From NCBI RefSeq assembly GCF_900143645.1, contig NZ_FRFD01000003.1:744001-808000 (forward strand): 64,000 nucleotides of DNA. Reading direction: 5' to 3'. The number at the start of each line of letters is the position of its first letter. The first letter of the stretch is position 1. The DNA comes from Anaerocolumna xylanovorans DSM 12503. GTDB lineage: Bacteria; Bacillota; Clostridia; Lachnospirales; Lachnospiraceae. Below the pieces are notes generated by a model. The model was not told where the DNA came from. It worked only from the letters and a program-made list of their open reading frames with translations, and ran no database searches. Below, in pieces: positions 1-9,132 of this stretch. The translations under genes were made by a program, and so were the position numbers.

Positions 1-1248
1 ACCGTAACAGGTGATGTATTTTTATTGAGTGGAAACCATATTTTTAACGAAGGAATTGCAAGCGCGGTAGTGAATGTCTTTAATATCCTGGTTTGGCTGT
101 TTATATTCTTTGTCTGGTTTGCGGCAGCTCTTTCTATCCGGGAACTATTTATTAAAAAGCCGGTAAGATACTTAAAGGAAAATACGCTGACCTTTCGTTT
201 CTTAGGTTGGGTTGGAAGAGTGACTAAAAGGGGATACCATTATGTGACCTCCTTTGATATGAGTAAGAAGGATAACAAAAAGCTTATTCTTCTCCTTGGC
301 GGCAATCTCTTTCTCATGATACTGTTTTGCTCCATGTGGGGAGTGGGTATATTCGGGGCGATTATCTATACGGGAGTACTTTTCTATTTTATTAACAAGT
401 ACAAGAAGAAGGTAACCGCTGATTATAAAGCCATAACGGAGGCAGCAGTCAGGATATCCGAGGGTAACTTAGAGGGGACAATAGATGAGGATTTAGGGAT
501 ATTTAATCCTTTAAAAGAACAGCTCATGAAAGTACAGCAGGGATTTCGTAAGGCAGTGTTAGAGGAGACCAAGAGCCAGAAGATGAAAACAGAGCTGATT
601 ACCAATGTATCCCATGATTTAAAGACTCCTCTGACGGCCATTATAACCTACGTGGATTTGTTAAAGGATAAGAATCTGACCGAGGAGCAGATTGATTCCT
701 ATATTGAGACTTTAGACAGAAAGGCTCTCCGGCTTAAAATCCTTATTGAGGATCTGTTTGAAATGAGTAAGGCTGCCAGTAATACCATTGCCATGAACCC
801 GGTAGAGGTGGATCTGACGGCATTGATAAAACAGCTCCATTTTGAGTTAAGTGACAGGATAGAAAAGGCGGATATTGACTTTAGGGCCCGAATTCCGGAA
901 GAGAAGGTCGTTGCATGGCTTGACAGCGATAAGACTTACCGGATATTTGAAAATCTCCTTATAAATATGTGTAAATATACACTTCCAAATTCCAGAGCTT
1001 ATCTGGATATGGAGCTAAAGGAAAAAGAGGTGTTTGTCACTGTACGTAATATATCCCAGGCAGAACTGGATTTCTCAGGAGAGGAAATTGTGGAGCGTTT
1101 TGTAAGAGGAGATAAGGCGAGAAACTCGGAAGGATCCGGCCTCGGCCTTGCCATTGCCAAGAGCTTTACAGAACTTCAGGGAGGAACATTTCAGGTAATA
1201 ACGGATGGGGACTTATTCAAGGTAGTAGTTGGATTTAAGATACTCTAA
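1..1248 (+). CDS. Sensor histidine kinase, 5'-partial
   Basis: The reading frame is open to the left edge, so the true start lies outside the window. Numbering from the TTG at 25, hydrophobic segments at about 15-38 and 87-125 anchor the protein in the membrane. They are followed by a short linker (HAMP-like position), a HisKA domain with the phosphoacceptor motif NVSHDLKTPL (His about 197), an N-box ENLLINMCKYT and a G-box GSGLGLAIAKS. It is therefore an autophosphorylating membrane kinase that would pass phosphate to a response regulator, presumably encoded just to the left. The N-box reads NMCK rather than the usual NAxK. A strong terminator follows. The stimulus cannot be read from the sequence. 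Confidence 0.9.
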   Translation, partial: TVTGDVFLLSGNHIFNEGIASAVVNVFNILVWLFIFFVWFAAALSIRELFIKKPVRYLKENTLTFRFLGWVGRVTKRGYHYVTSFDMSKKDNKKLILLLGGNLFLMILFCSMWGVGIFGAIIYTGVLFYFINKYKKKVTADYKAITEAAVRISEGNLEGTIDEDLGIFNPLKEQLMKVQQGFRKAVLEETKSQKMKTELITNVSHDLKTPLTAIITYVDLLKDKNLTEEQIDSYIETLDRKALRLKILIEDLFEMSKAASNTIAMNPVEVDLTALIKQLHFELSDRIEKADIDFRARIPEEKVVAWLDSDKTYRIFENLLINMCKYTLPNSRAYLDMELKEKEVFVTVRNISQAELDFSGEEIVERFVRGDKARNSEGSGLGLAIAKSFTELQGGTFQVITDGDLFKVVVGFKIL

Positions 1249-1280
1249 GAGCGGCAGGTTTCAATTAATTTGATTTTATA

Positions 1281-1322
1281 TGTGCCTTAAAGGCTTTTTA
1301 AGCTTTTAAGGCACATTTTTTA
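1281..1322 (+). terminator. Rho-independent terminator after the kinase
   Basis: TGTGCCTTAAA at 1281-1291 pairs perfectly with TTTAAGGCACA at 1305-1315 and is followed by a run of T. It lies 33 bases past the kinase stop codon. Confidence 0.88.
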
Positions 1323-1424
1323 CCCATTCAACAATAAATATTCTATCAAAATAGTCATTTAAAGAAAAAATAGTAAATAATTAAAGCATATAGCGAATGA
1401 TATCAGAATTTACATGAAATTGTG

Positions 1425-1453
1425 TTGACAAATAAAAAAGCGATAGTTAAAAT
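1425..1453 (+). promoter_or_regulatory. Sigma-A-type promoter of the chemoreceptor gene
   Basis: TTGACA at 1425-1430 and TAAAAT at 1448-1453 are separated by 17 bases, 33 bases upstream of the preferred start codon. The region is very AT-rich. Confidence 0.7.
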
Positions 1454-1486
1454 GAGATAAAATAAAAAAGGGTGAAAGGAGTTATT

Positions 1487-3535
1487 ATGAGGAAGACAAA
1501 GATATCCAAAAGAAAAATGGGAATAAAAGGGAAACTGATAACGATCCTTATTCCGGTGGTTGCCCTGTCAATTACAGGCCTTTTGACTATTACTTTTATG
1601 ACAGCCAGAAATATTATTCTCAATTACGGGAGCAATATAGTACGGTATCAGGCAGAGGCCAATGGAAGAGAGGTGGAAATCTGGTCAAGTAGTATTATAA
1701 GCAGTCTGGCAGAAATTAAAAATACATTGGAGTTCATGAATTTGGATGATGCGGAAACTATTCATTATTTGGCAACTACAATGGACAGGAATCCCAGCTT
1801 GCCTTTAGGGGTATACATAGGAACAGACAGTGGACAATTGCTGGATCCATCAGGATTTGTTCCCGGATCGGATTATGTTGTGACAGAAAGAGACTGGTAC
1901 AAGGAGGGGCTGCAAAAAGACAATTTTGCTTTCGGAGTTCCTTACGCAGATGCCGACACTGGTGAATACTGCATAACTGCTTCCGCCAGGCTTCATATAG
2001 CAGGTGGGGCAACCAGAATAGCAGCTGCGGATGTTTATTTAAGTGAAGTAACCCGGAAAGTGGCAGAGATGCAAGTTCTTAAAACAGGAGCTTCTATGCT
2101 GATAGATAAGACGGATGGAGTAATAATGGGATATAAGGATAAGAACCTCATATCCAAGCAATTGGATGAGAAATCGGACAATGGCTTGATTGCAGCTATA
2201 GCCAGAGAGGTAAAGAAAGGAAACGGAAAAGTATTCACTTTAAAGGATAAAGGCGTTTCCTATCTTGGATATTTACAGAGCATAGAAGGTACTGAATGGG
2301 TACTGGCGTCTTATGTTTCTGAAAGAGAAGTGCTCTCCTCCATAAACAGTTTGATTGTAATGGTTATTTTTGGAAGCCTTGCTGCCATTGTATTGCTTGG
2401 AATTATTATTGAAAGAGTACTTCACTTTGCAGTTATCCCTATAAAAAGAGTAACAGGCAGCATCGAAGAGATTACACAGGGAAATTTTAATATAGAGGTT
2501 GAAGTTAAGGGAACCAGCGAAGTGACCGTTATGGCGGAAAGTCTTCAGAAATACATTAATATTATGAGGGGAATTATTCAGGAATTCCATAAACTTACAC
2601 ATAACCTTACTCTGCAGGCAGGAAGCAGTGATAAAGCAGCGGGAACTTTGATGGATTCGGCAAAGTTACAGGCTTCTTCCATGCAAGAATTGAATATTAC
2701 GGTAGATGAATTGTCTAAAACAATAAGTGAAGTGGCAGAAAGTGCTTCTTCTCTTGCACAGGTAGTGTCGTCAGCAGATTCCATCAGCAGGGAGACAGGT
2801 GCTAAAATGAAGAGGACAGTTACACTTTCAGAAGAAGGAAGGCAAAGAATAGATAAAGTCAATCTCGTTATAAAAGATGTGGAAAAAGATATTTATGGCT
2901 TGGAAGAAGCGGTAGAAAATGTAGGAAATTCCAGCAGAGAGATAAATAAAATTGTTTCACTGATTGGTGAAATAGCGGATCAGACAAATCTACTTTCCTT
3001 AAATGCTGCAATAGAGGCCTCACGTGCCGGAGATGCGGGAAAAGGATTTGCAGTCGTAGCAGAAGAAATAAGGAAATTGGCGGAAACAAGTTCGGGAGCC
3101 GTCGGTAAAATAGCGGAAAATATAAAGCAAATCAATATATTGGCAGAGAATACTGCTGTTAAAACAAGGGCAAGCGTGGAAAGTATTGAACTTAGTTCAG
3201 CACTTATACAGGAGACCAGCGTTGCATTTGAAGATATTTATAATGCAGTAAATGAAGCGGATGTTCTTGTAAACGCCTTAAGTGACAGAGTAAGGGAAGT
3301 GGATCAGGTAGCCGTATCGGTTGCTGCTATTACCGAGGAACAGTCTGCAGGAACCGAGCAGATCCTCGCTACATCTGCCGAATTGCTGTCAGCAGCCAAT
3401 GAAGTAACGAGGATCAGTGAATTAATGAAAGCAGATGCATCAAATCTGACGATAACCTCTGACAATTTAGATGATAAATTGAAATTCTTTCAATTATCAG
3501 AGCAGAACGGATACGGCTTTGAAAAACAATTTTAG
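1487..3535 (+). CDS. Methyl-accepting chemotaxis protein with dCache sensor
   Basis: Membrane chemoreceptor feeding CheA/CheW. TM1 is at about residues 18-38, an extracellular region of about 230 residues has the size and motif pattern of a double Cache domain (YVVTERDWYKEG and VYLSEV are typical), TM2 is at about 280-308, then HAMP and a long coiled-coil signalling domain with the tip sequence DQTNLLSLNAAIEASRAGD. I chose ATG 1487 because AAAGGAG lies five bases upstream; an in-frame GTG at 1472 has no ribosome binding site. Its TAG overlaps the stop codon of the convergent hydrolase gene by four bases. Ligand unknown; Cache receptors of this type often bind amino acids or other small metabolites. 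Confidence 0.93.
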   Translation: MRKTKISKRKMGIKGKLITILIPVVALSITGLLTITFMTARNIILNYGSNIVRYQAEANGREVEIWSSSIISSLAEIKNTLEFMNLDDAETIHYLATTMDRNPSLPLGVYIGTDSGQLLDPSGFVPGSDYVVTERDWYKEGLQKDNFAFGVPYADADTGEYCITASARLHIAGGATRIAAADVYLSEVTRKVAEMQVLKTGASMLIDKTDGVIMGYKDKNLISKQLDEKSDNGLIAAIAREVKKGNGKVFTLKDKGVSYLGYLQSIEGTEWVLASYVSEREVLSSINSLIVMVIFGSLAAIVLLGIIIERVLHFAVIPIKRVTGSIEEITQGNFNIEVEVKGTSEVTVMAESLQKYINIMRGIIQEFHKLTHNLTLQAGSSDKAAGTLMDSAKLQASSMQELNITVDELSKTISEVAESASSLAQVVSSADSISRETGAKMKRTVTLSEEGRQRIDKVNLVIKDVEKDIYGLEEAVENVGNSSREINKIVSLIGEIADQTNLLSLNAAIEASRAGDAGKGFAVVAEEIRKLAETSSGAVGKIAENIKQINILAENTAVKTRASVESIELSSALIQETSVAFEDIYNAVNEADVLVNALSDRVREVDQVAVSVAAITEEQSAGTEQILATSAELLSAANEVTRISELMKADASNLTITSDNLDDKLKFFQLSEQNGYGFEKQF

Positions 3536-5766
3536 TTCGAAAAACCGATATTGTCCAGCTTAATATTTCCGGTATCCAGTTTGTCGAAATAAAAGCTGAT
3601 TTCCTTTATAGAAGAAGTGTCAAGCTTTTTATTATTCGCTAGAAAAGCTTCTACCGGAATACGGACAGTCTGGAAATAATGCTTATAAATTGGGGTATCT
3701 GTTAAAAACTGAAGCTTGGTAGTCATTACCGGAAGGGAAGGATAGACCTTGGCATAATCTGATAGCAGAGCATATGCTTTTTCTCCTTTGGTGTCCATTA
3801 TCTTTACGGTTAAATCAAGAGGGGATATTTCCTTTTCTCCTTTGGGATATTCCCTGTCATCCATGATATCAAACTGAAAGAAATCCCTTACATTTTGGTA
3901 AGGCTCGGAAAACTGCATTTCATAATAAGAGTTTAGGGAGTCCTTCCAGGCATAGGAAAGAGCATAGTCATCCCTGTCCGGACCGTTTAATTCGTAAAAG
4001 AGCTTGGTCTCATACCAGTAAGAAGCTCCAAGGGAATAGAGTTTGATCTTATCCATGGTGGCGGTTGTAAGGTCCGTATCCTCTTCATAGGTGCAGATAT
4101 TTTGTATGCTGCTGTCTTCATAGCCATTAAGATAGAGGTTTTCCGGCAGTTCCCGGCGCATTGCATTATAATCAGTGAAGAATTTTCTTGCCTCACTGTC
4201 TTTCTTAACAGTGGCATCCAGAAAATTTTTCAGCGTTATTTTTAAGGTGTTCTGCTGTACTTTTTCCGGGATGAGATTTTTGGTATTAAGCATCAGGTTA
4301 TAAGGAGTACTAAGGTCAAATCTTCCCCACTTAGAGTTAAATTGGCCGTGGTTGGCATCTGCAATGTAAAGGAAAGCCTCAAAGTTATCGTCCTTCCCGG
4401 TAAAGGTAATGTTGTGATACTGTTTTTCCCCCATCATATAGGAAACATCCTGGTCATTGGAGCCATGAACCAGCAGATAGTTAATGTCCTTTAGTTCTAC
4501 ATCCCTGCCAGAGGGACGGTATTGGTCAGCACATGGTGCAATCGCTACTAAAGATTTGATATTGAATTTATAATTAAGGTGAATATTACCGTTTTCCGGG
4601 AGAACGCTTAAGGTATTATAAAGTGCAGCAATGGCAATAGCCTCCCCGCCTCTGGAATGACCTGCCAGGGTCAGATTATTAAAGTCCATCTTTTCATATA
4701 GAGGATTTCCCTTTAGCATATTGTCTTTTTCCATCTCCCGCATATTTTCCAGAAGAAGAATTGCTCTTGCGTCATTTTCACCGGAAAGTCCGTTATTAAT
4801 GTAGCCGTTAAGGAAGCTTTCATCTACGGATACTACGATATAACCAAAACTTGCAAGATATTCGCCGAGATAAGAGTAACCCAGGTAAGAGTCGGTAGTC
4901 ATAGAATGGTTTCCATGGACGATAAACATAACCGGATAGTTCTTTCCTTTTGCGGGGTACCATACCTTTCCCTTTATGGGGACTTTATCAATACTGTGCC
5001 CCCAGTAGAAATCTCTTAGTTTCTTGGTAAGTCCTTCATAAGTAACATAGCTGGAAAGATTGGCGGTTCTGGAGGTCAATGCCTCCTCTTTCGTACCATA
5101 TTCGATAGAGGTTGTTTTTAGCGGACCAAAAGCAAGGTCCGTATTAATTACTGATGCCTGCCTTTCTTTTTGTATTGAAAGATATGCCTTTACATAAGGA
5201 TAGGAGAATCCGTCACCTACTAAAAATAAGGTTCCTGCTCCGGTAATAAAAAGAGAAAGGATAAGCAGGATCAGGAGGGAGGGAGTTTTTCTATGTAAAC
5301 GGAATATGGCATAAAAGCTTCGTATAAAAAGGAGAAGGGCTAATACAAGGATAATCGCTAAAAGCTGTGAAGGCGTGTAGGTGGAATTGCCGCCGCTGCT
5401 TAAGGAAATCTCCCATAGGTAGGTAAGCACCCAAAAAAGTTCTACGGTAAGATAGATGCTTCTCGGAGAAAGTTTCCATGCAAGCTTGGCTATCGGCAGC
5501 AAAATAATCCGCAGAAGGTTCAGTAAGAGGAACAGGATCCCAAAGGCAAGTAAAAAGCCAAGAAGCTTTGGCAGACCGGAATTCAGCAGCATAAGTGCTA
5601 AAAGTATACCTGTAATGATATCGGTAAAAAGGGCAAGCGGTTTTCCGGTTCCTTTATAATTTCGGTTTCCCCAGACTTTTATTTTCTCTATGATTTTTAA
5701 GAATGAATTCTTAACAGTTTGATTTATAAACTTTATAACAGACTTTATCTTAAAATTATGTGACAT
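3532..5766 (-). CDS. Membrane-anchored alpha/beta hydrolase
   Basis: About 744 residues. The first 200 or so residues hold four or five hydrophobic helices, followed by a predicted extracellular alpha/beta-hydrolase domain. Visible catalytic features are the oxyanion HGNHS, the nucleophile elbow AGHSRGGE, an acid in SNDQDVSY and a histidine in DANHGQFN. The family includes PET-hydrolase/chlorophyllase-like esterases, so esterase action on an external substrate is likely, but the substrate is unknown. The C-terminal 200 residues look like a beta-sandwich accessory region. ATG 5766 has AAAGGA eight bases upstream; an in-frame TTG at 5784 has none. No terminator separates it from the convergent chemoreceptor gene; the stops overlap. 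Confidence 0.85.
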   Translation of the reverse strand: MSHNFKIKSVIKFINQTVKNSFLKIIEKIKVWGNRNYKGTGKPLALFTDIITGILLALMLLNSGLPKLLGFLLAFGILFLLLNLLRIILLPIAKLAWKLSPRSIYLTVELFWVLTYLWEISLSSGGNSTYTPSQLLAIILVLALLLFIRSFYAIFRLHRKTPSLLILLILSLFITGAGTLFLVGDGFSYPYVKAYLSIQKERQASVINTDLAFGPLKTTSIEYGTKEEALTSRTANLSSYVTYEGLTKKLRDFYWGHSIDKVPIKGKVWYPAKGKNYPVMFIVHGNHSMTTDSYLGYSYLGEYLASFGYIVVSVDESFLNGYINNGLSGENDARAILLLENMREMEKDNMLKGNPLYEKMDFNNLTLAGHSRGGEAIAIAALYNTLSVLPENGNIHLNYKFNIKSLVAIAPCADQYRPSGRDVELKDINYLLVHGSNDQDVSYMMGEKQYHNITFTGKDDNFEAFLYIADANHGQFNSKWGRFDLSTPYNLMLNTKNLIPEKVQQNTLKITLKNFLDATVKKDSEARKFFTDYNAMRRELPENLYLNGYEDSSIQNICTYEEDTDLTTATMDKIKLYSLGASYWYETKLFYELNGPDRDDYALSYAWKDSLNSYYEMQFSEPYQNVRDFFQFDIMDDREYPKGEKEISPLDLTVKIMDTKGEKAYALLSDYAKVYPSLPVMTTKLQFLTDTPIYKHYFQTVRIPVEAFLANNKKLDTSSIKEISFYFDKLDTGNIKLDNIGFSN

Positions 5767-5837
5767 ATGATAAATCCTTTCCAATAATTACTTCTTTCTA
5801 ATTATAAAGCATCTTATCAAAAAGTACCATAGAAAAT

Positions 5838-5875
5838 AAAAATTATTGACAAACGATAATTTTTAGGTATATAAT
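5838..5875 (+). promoter_or_regulatory. Promoter with overlapping inverted-repeat operator
   Basis: TTGACA 5846-5851 and TATAAT 5870-5875 (18-base spacer). A perfect 9-bp inverted repeat, AAAAATTAT at 5838-5846 and ATAATTTTT at 5856-5864, brackets the -35 box. The small XRE regulator encoded in the operon is the natural candidate to bind it (inference). Confidence 0.7.
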
Positions 5876-5915
5876 TACTGTAAAACAATAATTATGGAAG
5901 AATAAGGGGGCAATA

Positions 5916-6893
5916 ATGAATTCTATTCGTAAAGGTTTGGTTTTGGCAGCTATTCTCTCTTTTGTACTGGCATGTGTGATGCATTATGGATTTTCTGTTG
6001 AAAATGGAGCGTATCTGCTGGCTCTTCCTTTTGACTTAACTGGAAAGGGGCTTATTCTTTTGTCCTTGCATTCGGCCTTAGGAAATGTGGTTGCTTTTAT
6101 CCTGTATTTTGGCATATCGCTGATCCCGATGGTTTTCCTTATCGTTAGAAGAAGGAAGGGAAAGAAAAATAAGGCAGATATCATATTATTTTTGATAACA
6201 GCCTATAATTTCTTTTTGTTTTACTTTTTTATTAATCCTGTAACAATGACGGATAAGTTTTTTTCGTATCAGGCAGGCTTAGAGATGATTCCCACACTGA
6301 AAGCAATACTTGTCGTATTCTATATCAGCCTATGGCTTGGTTATCTCTTTATCTGCATCACAGAGAGGATAATGTCACCCTCCTCCTACCACAGTAGTCT
6401 ATATATGAATAAACTGCTGAAAGCCTTCTTACTGGCTGGAGCCGTATTTTATACAGTGCTGTTTTTTTATTATTATACCATAGAAATGTTCATAGCAATT
6501 GATAAGGCAGCAATAGAGAAGTTTTCCGAAACTGCCCGGATTTATCCCATTTTAGACTATATATTAGCCGGTATCCCGGTGGTGTTTACAGTGCTGATTT
6601 TTCTAGAGGGAGCAAACCTCTTGGATGCCATGAAGAAGGAGCACTTACAGGAAGAAGAGAACAAAGCTGCCATTAACCTGGGTGAAGCAGGCAAAAGATG
6701 TATCTATGCCACGGTTAGCTGCAATATCCTCTCCAATGTCATACAGCTTCTTTTGGCAAAGCAGCTGAACAATATTAATTTCTCTGCCAATATTTCGTTC
6801 TTTCCATTGGTCACAGCGCTTCTTTCTATGATTTTAGCTGCTTATTTTAAAGAAGCGTGGGAATTAAAGGAAAATGATGAATTATTTATATAA
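5916..6893 (+). CDS. Multi-spanning membrane protein of an XRE-linked operon
   Basis: 325 residues with about seven or eight hydrophobic helices and short charged loops; no catalytic motif is visible. The order membrane protein then tiny XRE regulator resembles the yoaS (DUF2975)/yozG arrangement common in Firmicutes, although this protein is about twice the usual DUF2975 length, so membership is uncertain. It begins the operon 5916-8090, driven by a clear promoter with an embedded inverted repeat. The 26-base gap to the next gene suggests cotranscription. Function unknown. Confidence 0.75.
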   Translation: MNSIRKGLVLAAILSFVLACVMHYGFSVENGAYLLALPFDLTGKGLILLSLHSALGNVVAFILYFGISLIPMVFLIVRRRKGKKNKADIILFLITAYNFFLFYFFINPVTMTDKFFSYQAGLEMIPTLKAILVVFYISLWLGYLFICITERIMSPSSYHSSLYMNKLLKAFLLAGAVFYTVLFFYYYTIEMFIAIDKAAIEKFSETARIYPILDYILAGIPVVFTVLIFLEGANLLDAMKKEHLQEEENKAAINLGEAGKRCIYATVSCNILSNVIQLLLAKQLNNINFSANISFFPLVTALLSMILAAYFKEAWELKENDELFI

Positions 6894-6919
6894 AGATCAG
6901 GAAGCAGGAAAAGAATAGT

Positions 6920-7156
6920 ATGGCTATAAAAGTCCATTTAGAAGAAATATTAAGAGAGCGCCGTATGACATCCAAAGAATTATCCGGTCATATAGGGATA
7001 ACAGAAGCCAATCTATCTGTACTACGAAGCGGAAAAGCCAAGGGTGTCCGGTTTGAGACCTTAAATAAAATATGCCATTATCTACAGTGCAATGTTGGTG
7101 ATATTCTGGATTGTGACGGAGAGCTTGAGGAGGAAGATAATGAAGAGGAGATATAA
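6920..7156 (+). CDS. Small Cro/C1-type (XRE, YozG-like) transcriptional regulator
   Basis: 78 residues, almost entirely one helix-turn-helix domain (LRERRMTSKELSGHIGITEA is the first half of it, with recognition helix around TEANLSVLRSGKAKG). The tail CNVGDILDCDGEL is typical of the YozG/HTH_26 family, followed by an acidic end. Such proteins usually sit beside DUF2975-type membrane proteins and are thought to autoregulate the operon. The inverted repeat at 5838-5864 is a plausible site. Its 3' end overlaps the next gene by 17 bases, so translation of the two is probably coupled. Confidence 0.88.
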   Translation: MAIKVHLEEILRERRMTSKELSGHIGITEANLSVLRSGKAKGVRFETLNKICHYLQCNVGDILDCDGELEEEDNEEEI

Positions 7157-8090
7157 ATTTTACCGTTATATAATTTGTATCATGATTTTAGTACTATTGT
7201 CAGGGCTGGCCGGCTGCCGGCTTGCCATAGACAGGGATAACAAAAAAGTAAATGCAGGTGATGTACTTTGCGGAGCGTTTCTGACTTTTGAAAGAGGAGA
7301 GGACATGAGAAAAAACGCCATAACGGACACGGATTCTCCTGGCTTTGGAGGTGGTGTTATGCTAAGAAGTAAAGATTTATTTGAGGGGAGAAGTATAGTA
7401 AAAGGCGTGCGAAAAGAAAATACCGTTAAATTCGAGGATATCAATGGTTACTTTATAGGCTTTGTACCGGAAGTGAAAGGAAATGCCAGTAATATTGTAA
7501 CAATGGCAGATAACGGTTTTATTGATTTAAGTCAGAATATCAATGTAAATGATTATAATGAAGAGATGGTTTCAAAAGCGACCTTCCTTGTCCCGACCGA
7601 CAGCCTGAATTGCTTTTATATATATCCTGTTTATAAAAAGCAGGATGAAACCTTTTATACTGTTTTAGAGAAAGTACAGGGAGTGTCTTTCACTGGGGAT
7701 ATAGTGAATTCTTCCTACAGCAGCAAAATAGAAGATTCTGTAAAAGACAGCCTGAATGGAAATATAACAAAAAGTACAAAGAATTCCATTGAGATTACAG
7801 TGAAAACAGTCGATCCGGTAAAAAAAATTGTTCTAAAGGAAATGAACAGCAGGGATGAAGTCATTACGACTGCCGATATCAAAAATGACGGCAGCAGTAA
7901 GATTGACTATAAGGTAACCCCTGCAACGGATTACGTAATAGTAGAGGAGACGCTGCACAATAATAAAACCGGGGATTATGTAAAAAGAAGCATATACAGC
8001 TTTGGCAAGGAGAAAGAGTTTTACCACCAATGTAATTTTCCCTCCGGTAAGGACTATGTTGGTGCCATCCAGTTGGATATTTCAAAATAA
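7140..8090 (+). CDS. Lipoprotein of unknown function
   Basis: 316 residues starting MKRRYKFYRY with a hydrophobic segment and lipobox LAGC, so it should be lipid-anchored outside the cell. I chose ATG 7140 because GGAGGAAG lies directly upstream inside the XRE gene; an earlier in-frame start at 7092 would add residues ahead of the signal peptide. The rest is beta-rich with no motif I recognise. It closes the operon with the membrane protein and the regulator, so a surface role linked to the membrane partner is possible. Confidence 0.82.
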   Translation: MKRRYKFYRYIICIMILVLLSGLAGCRLAIDRDNKKVNAGDVLCGAFLTFERGEDMRKNAITDTDSPGFGGGVMLRSKDLFEGRSIVKGVRKENTVKFEDINGYFIGFVPEVKGNASNIVTMADNGFIDLSQNINVNDYNEEMVSKATFLVPTDSLNCFYIYPVYKKQDETFYTVLEKVQGVSFTGDIVNSSYSSKIEDSVKDSLNGNITKSTKNSIEITVKTVDPVKKIVLKEMNSRDEVITTADIKNDGSSKIDYKVTPATDYVIVEETLHNNKTGDYVKRSIYSFGKEKEFYHQCNFPSGKDYVGAIQLDISK

Positions 8091-8190
8091 ATTTCTAAGT
8101 GTAAAGAAATTGGTATATACCTGTGACACAACTGTAACAATAGGCTCCGATTAATAGGGTGTAATAAACATTACTGAAAGGAGCAAAGCT

Positions 8191-8913
8191 ATGATTGGGT
8201 CAATCAGTTCCAATTCAAACTATTGGTACCAGAAAACAGAGAACCTTGCAAAATTACAAAAGAGCAGTGAGAGTACAATAACTGCTGATACCCTTATTAC
8301 AGGAGAAGAGAAGGCTGCAAGAAACAAAAATCTTTCCCTTATGGATATCATGGGCTTAATGCAGAACAGCAAGGCTGCCAAACAAGAGGAGATTACGGAA
8401 GATTCAGAAGAAAGCTTTTCCTCTGCCACCGATACGGATGGTGATGGAGTAATCTCTGCAGAGGAGTATGAGGCATTTGTTACAAACAACAATATTACAG
8501 ATGCTTTGAGCGCTGATGATTTCTTTAACCTTTATGATGCCGATAAGGACGGAAAAATCAGTACGGACGAAGTAAAGCAAGGGGCAGCCAATGCCGGGAT
8601 AGAGGATAAACCGAAAGCAGCACCGCCGAAGGAAGAAGGACTTCCTTCCGGTATTGATATCGATGGAGACGGCAGCCTTTCAAAGGATGAATATGAAAAC
8701 CTTGTATCAAGTCTCGGACTTACAGATGCACCGGATACAGACGAATTCTTTTCCAAGTATGATACCAATGGTGACGGAGAAATCAGTGCGGACGAGGCAA
8801 ATGCAGTGCTGTCAGAAGCAGCGGGTGCAAGATTTCAGGCAGTGAATGCTTATGAAAGCAATTACCGCTATCTGGAAGATGAAGACAGCAGTGAATGGAG
8901 TAGCATAGTTTGA
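8191..8913 (+). CDS. Calmodulin-like protein with four EF-hands
   Basis: 240 residues. Four canonical 12-residue calcium loops are visible: DTDGDGVISAEE (81-92), DADKDGKISTDE (116-127), DIDGDGSLSKDE (156-167) and DTNGDGEISADE (191-202), in two pairs with a lysine/proline-rich linker at 138-152. All coordinating positions are filled, so calcium binding is very likely. There is no classical signal peptide or membrane helix; the first 65 residues are polar and Ser/Thr-rich. Start ATG has GAAAGGAG upstream. Its stop codon lies inside the P1 palindrome of a dispersed repeat. Partner unknown. Confidence 0.92.
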   Translation: MIGSISSNSNYWYQKTENLAKLQKSSESTITADTLITGEEKAARNKNLSLMDIMGLMQNSKAAKQEEITEDSEESFSSATDTDGDGVISAEEYEAFVTNNNITDALSADDFFNLYDADKDGKISTDEVKQGAANAGIEDKPKAAPPKEEGLPSGIDIDGDGSLSKDEYENLVSSLGLTDAPDTDEFFSKYDTNGDGEISADEANAVLSEAAGARFQAVNAYESNYRYLEDEDSSEWSSIV

Positions 8914-8997
8914 AAAATGCATTGCATTTTTCAAACCCTGATCTGAGGCAGTAAATCATCTGCAAGCAGACGATTTATGCATGGGAGCTAGTGTGAA
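8908..8997 (+). repeat. Dispersed structured leader element, copy 1
   Basis: P1 is a 29-base palindrome at 8908-8936 with 14-base arms (GTTTGAAAAATGCA). P2 is TAAATCATCTGC (8952-8963) pairing with GCAGACGATTTA (8966-8977), preceded by GCAG and followed by TGCATGGGAGCTAG. P1 overlaps the stop codon of the EF-hand gene. The element lies upstream of the response-regulator gene. Confidence 0.85.
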
Positions 8998-9006
8998 AAT
9001 AAAAAG

Positions 9007-9050
9007 GGATGCTGTACTGGCAAAAGGGATAAAAGTACAGCATCCTTTTC
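9007..9050 (+). terminator. Probable terminator after the EF-hand gene
   Basis: GGATGCTGTACT (9007-9018) pairs with AGTACAGCATCC (9034-9045), followed by TTTTC. The 15-base loop is long but the stem is perfect. It separates the repeat from the response-regulator gene. Confidence 0.65.
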
Positions 9051-9132
9051 ATAATTTATCCACACATTCCTGTTATACTGCAATTGAAAATATAAGAACA
9101 GGTTACAGACAAATGGAAAAGGCGGTACAGGT

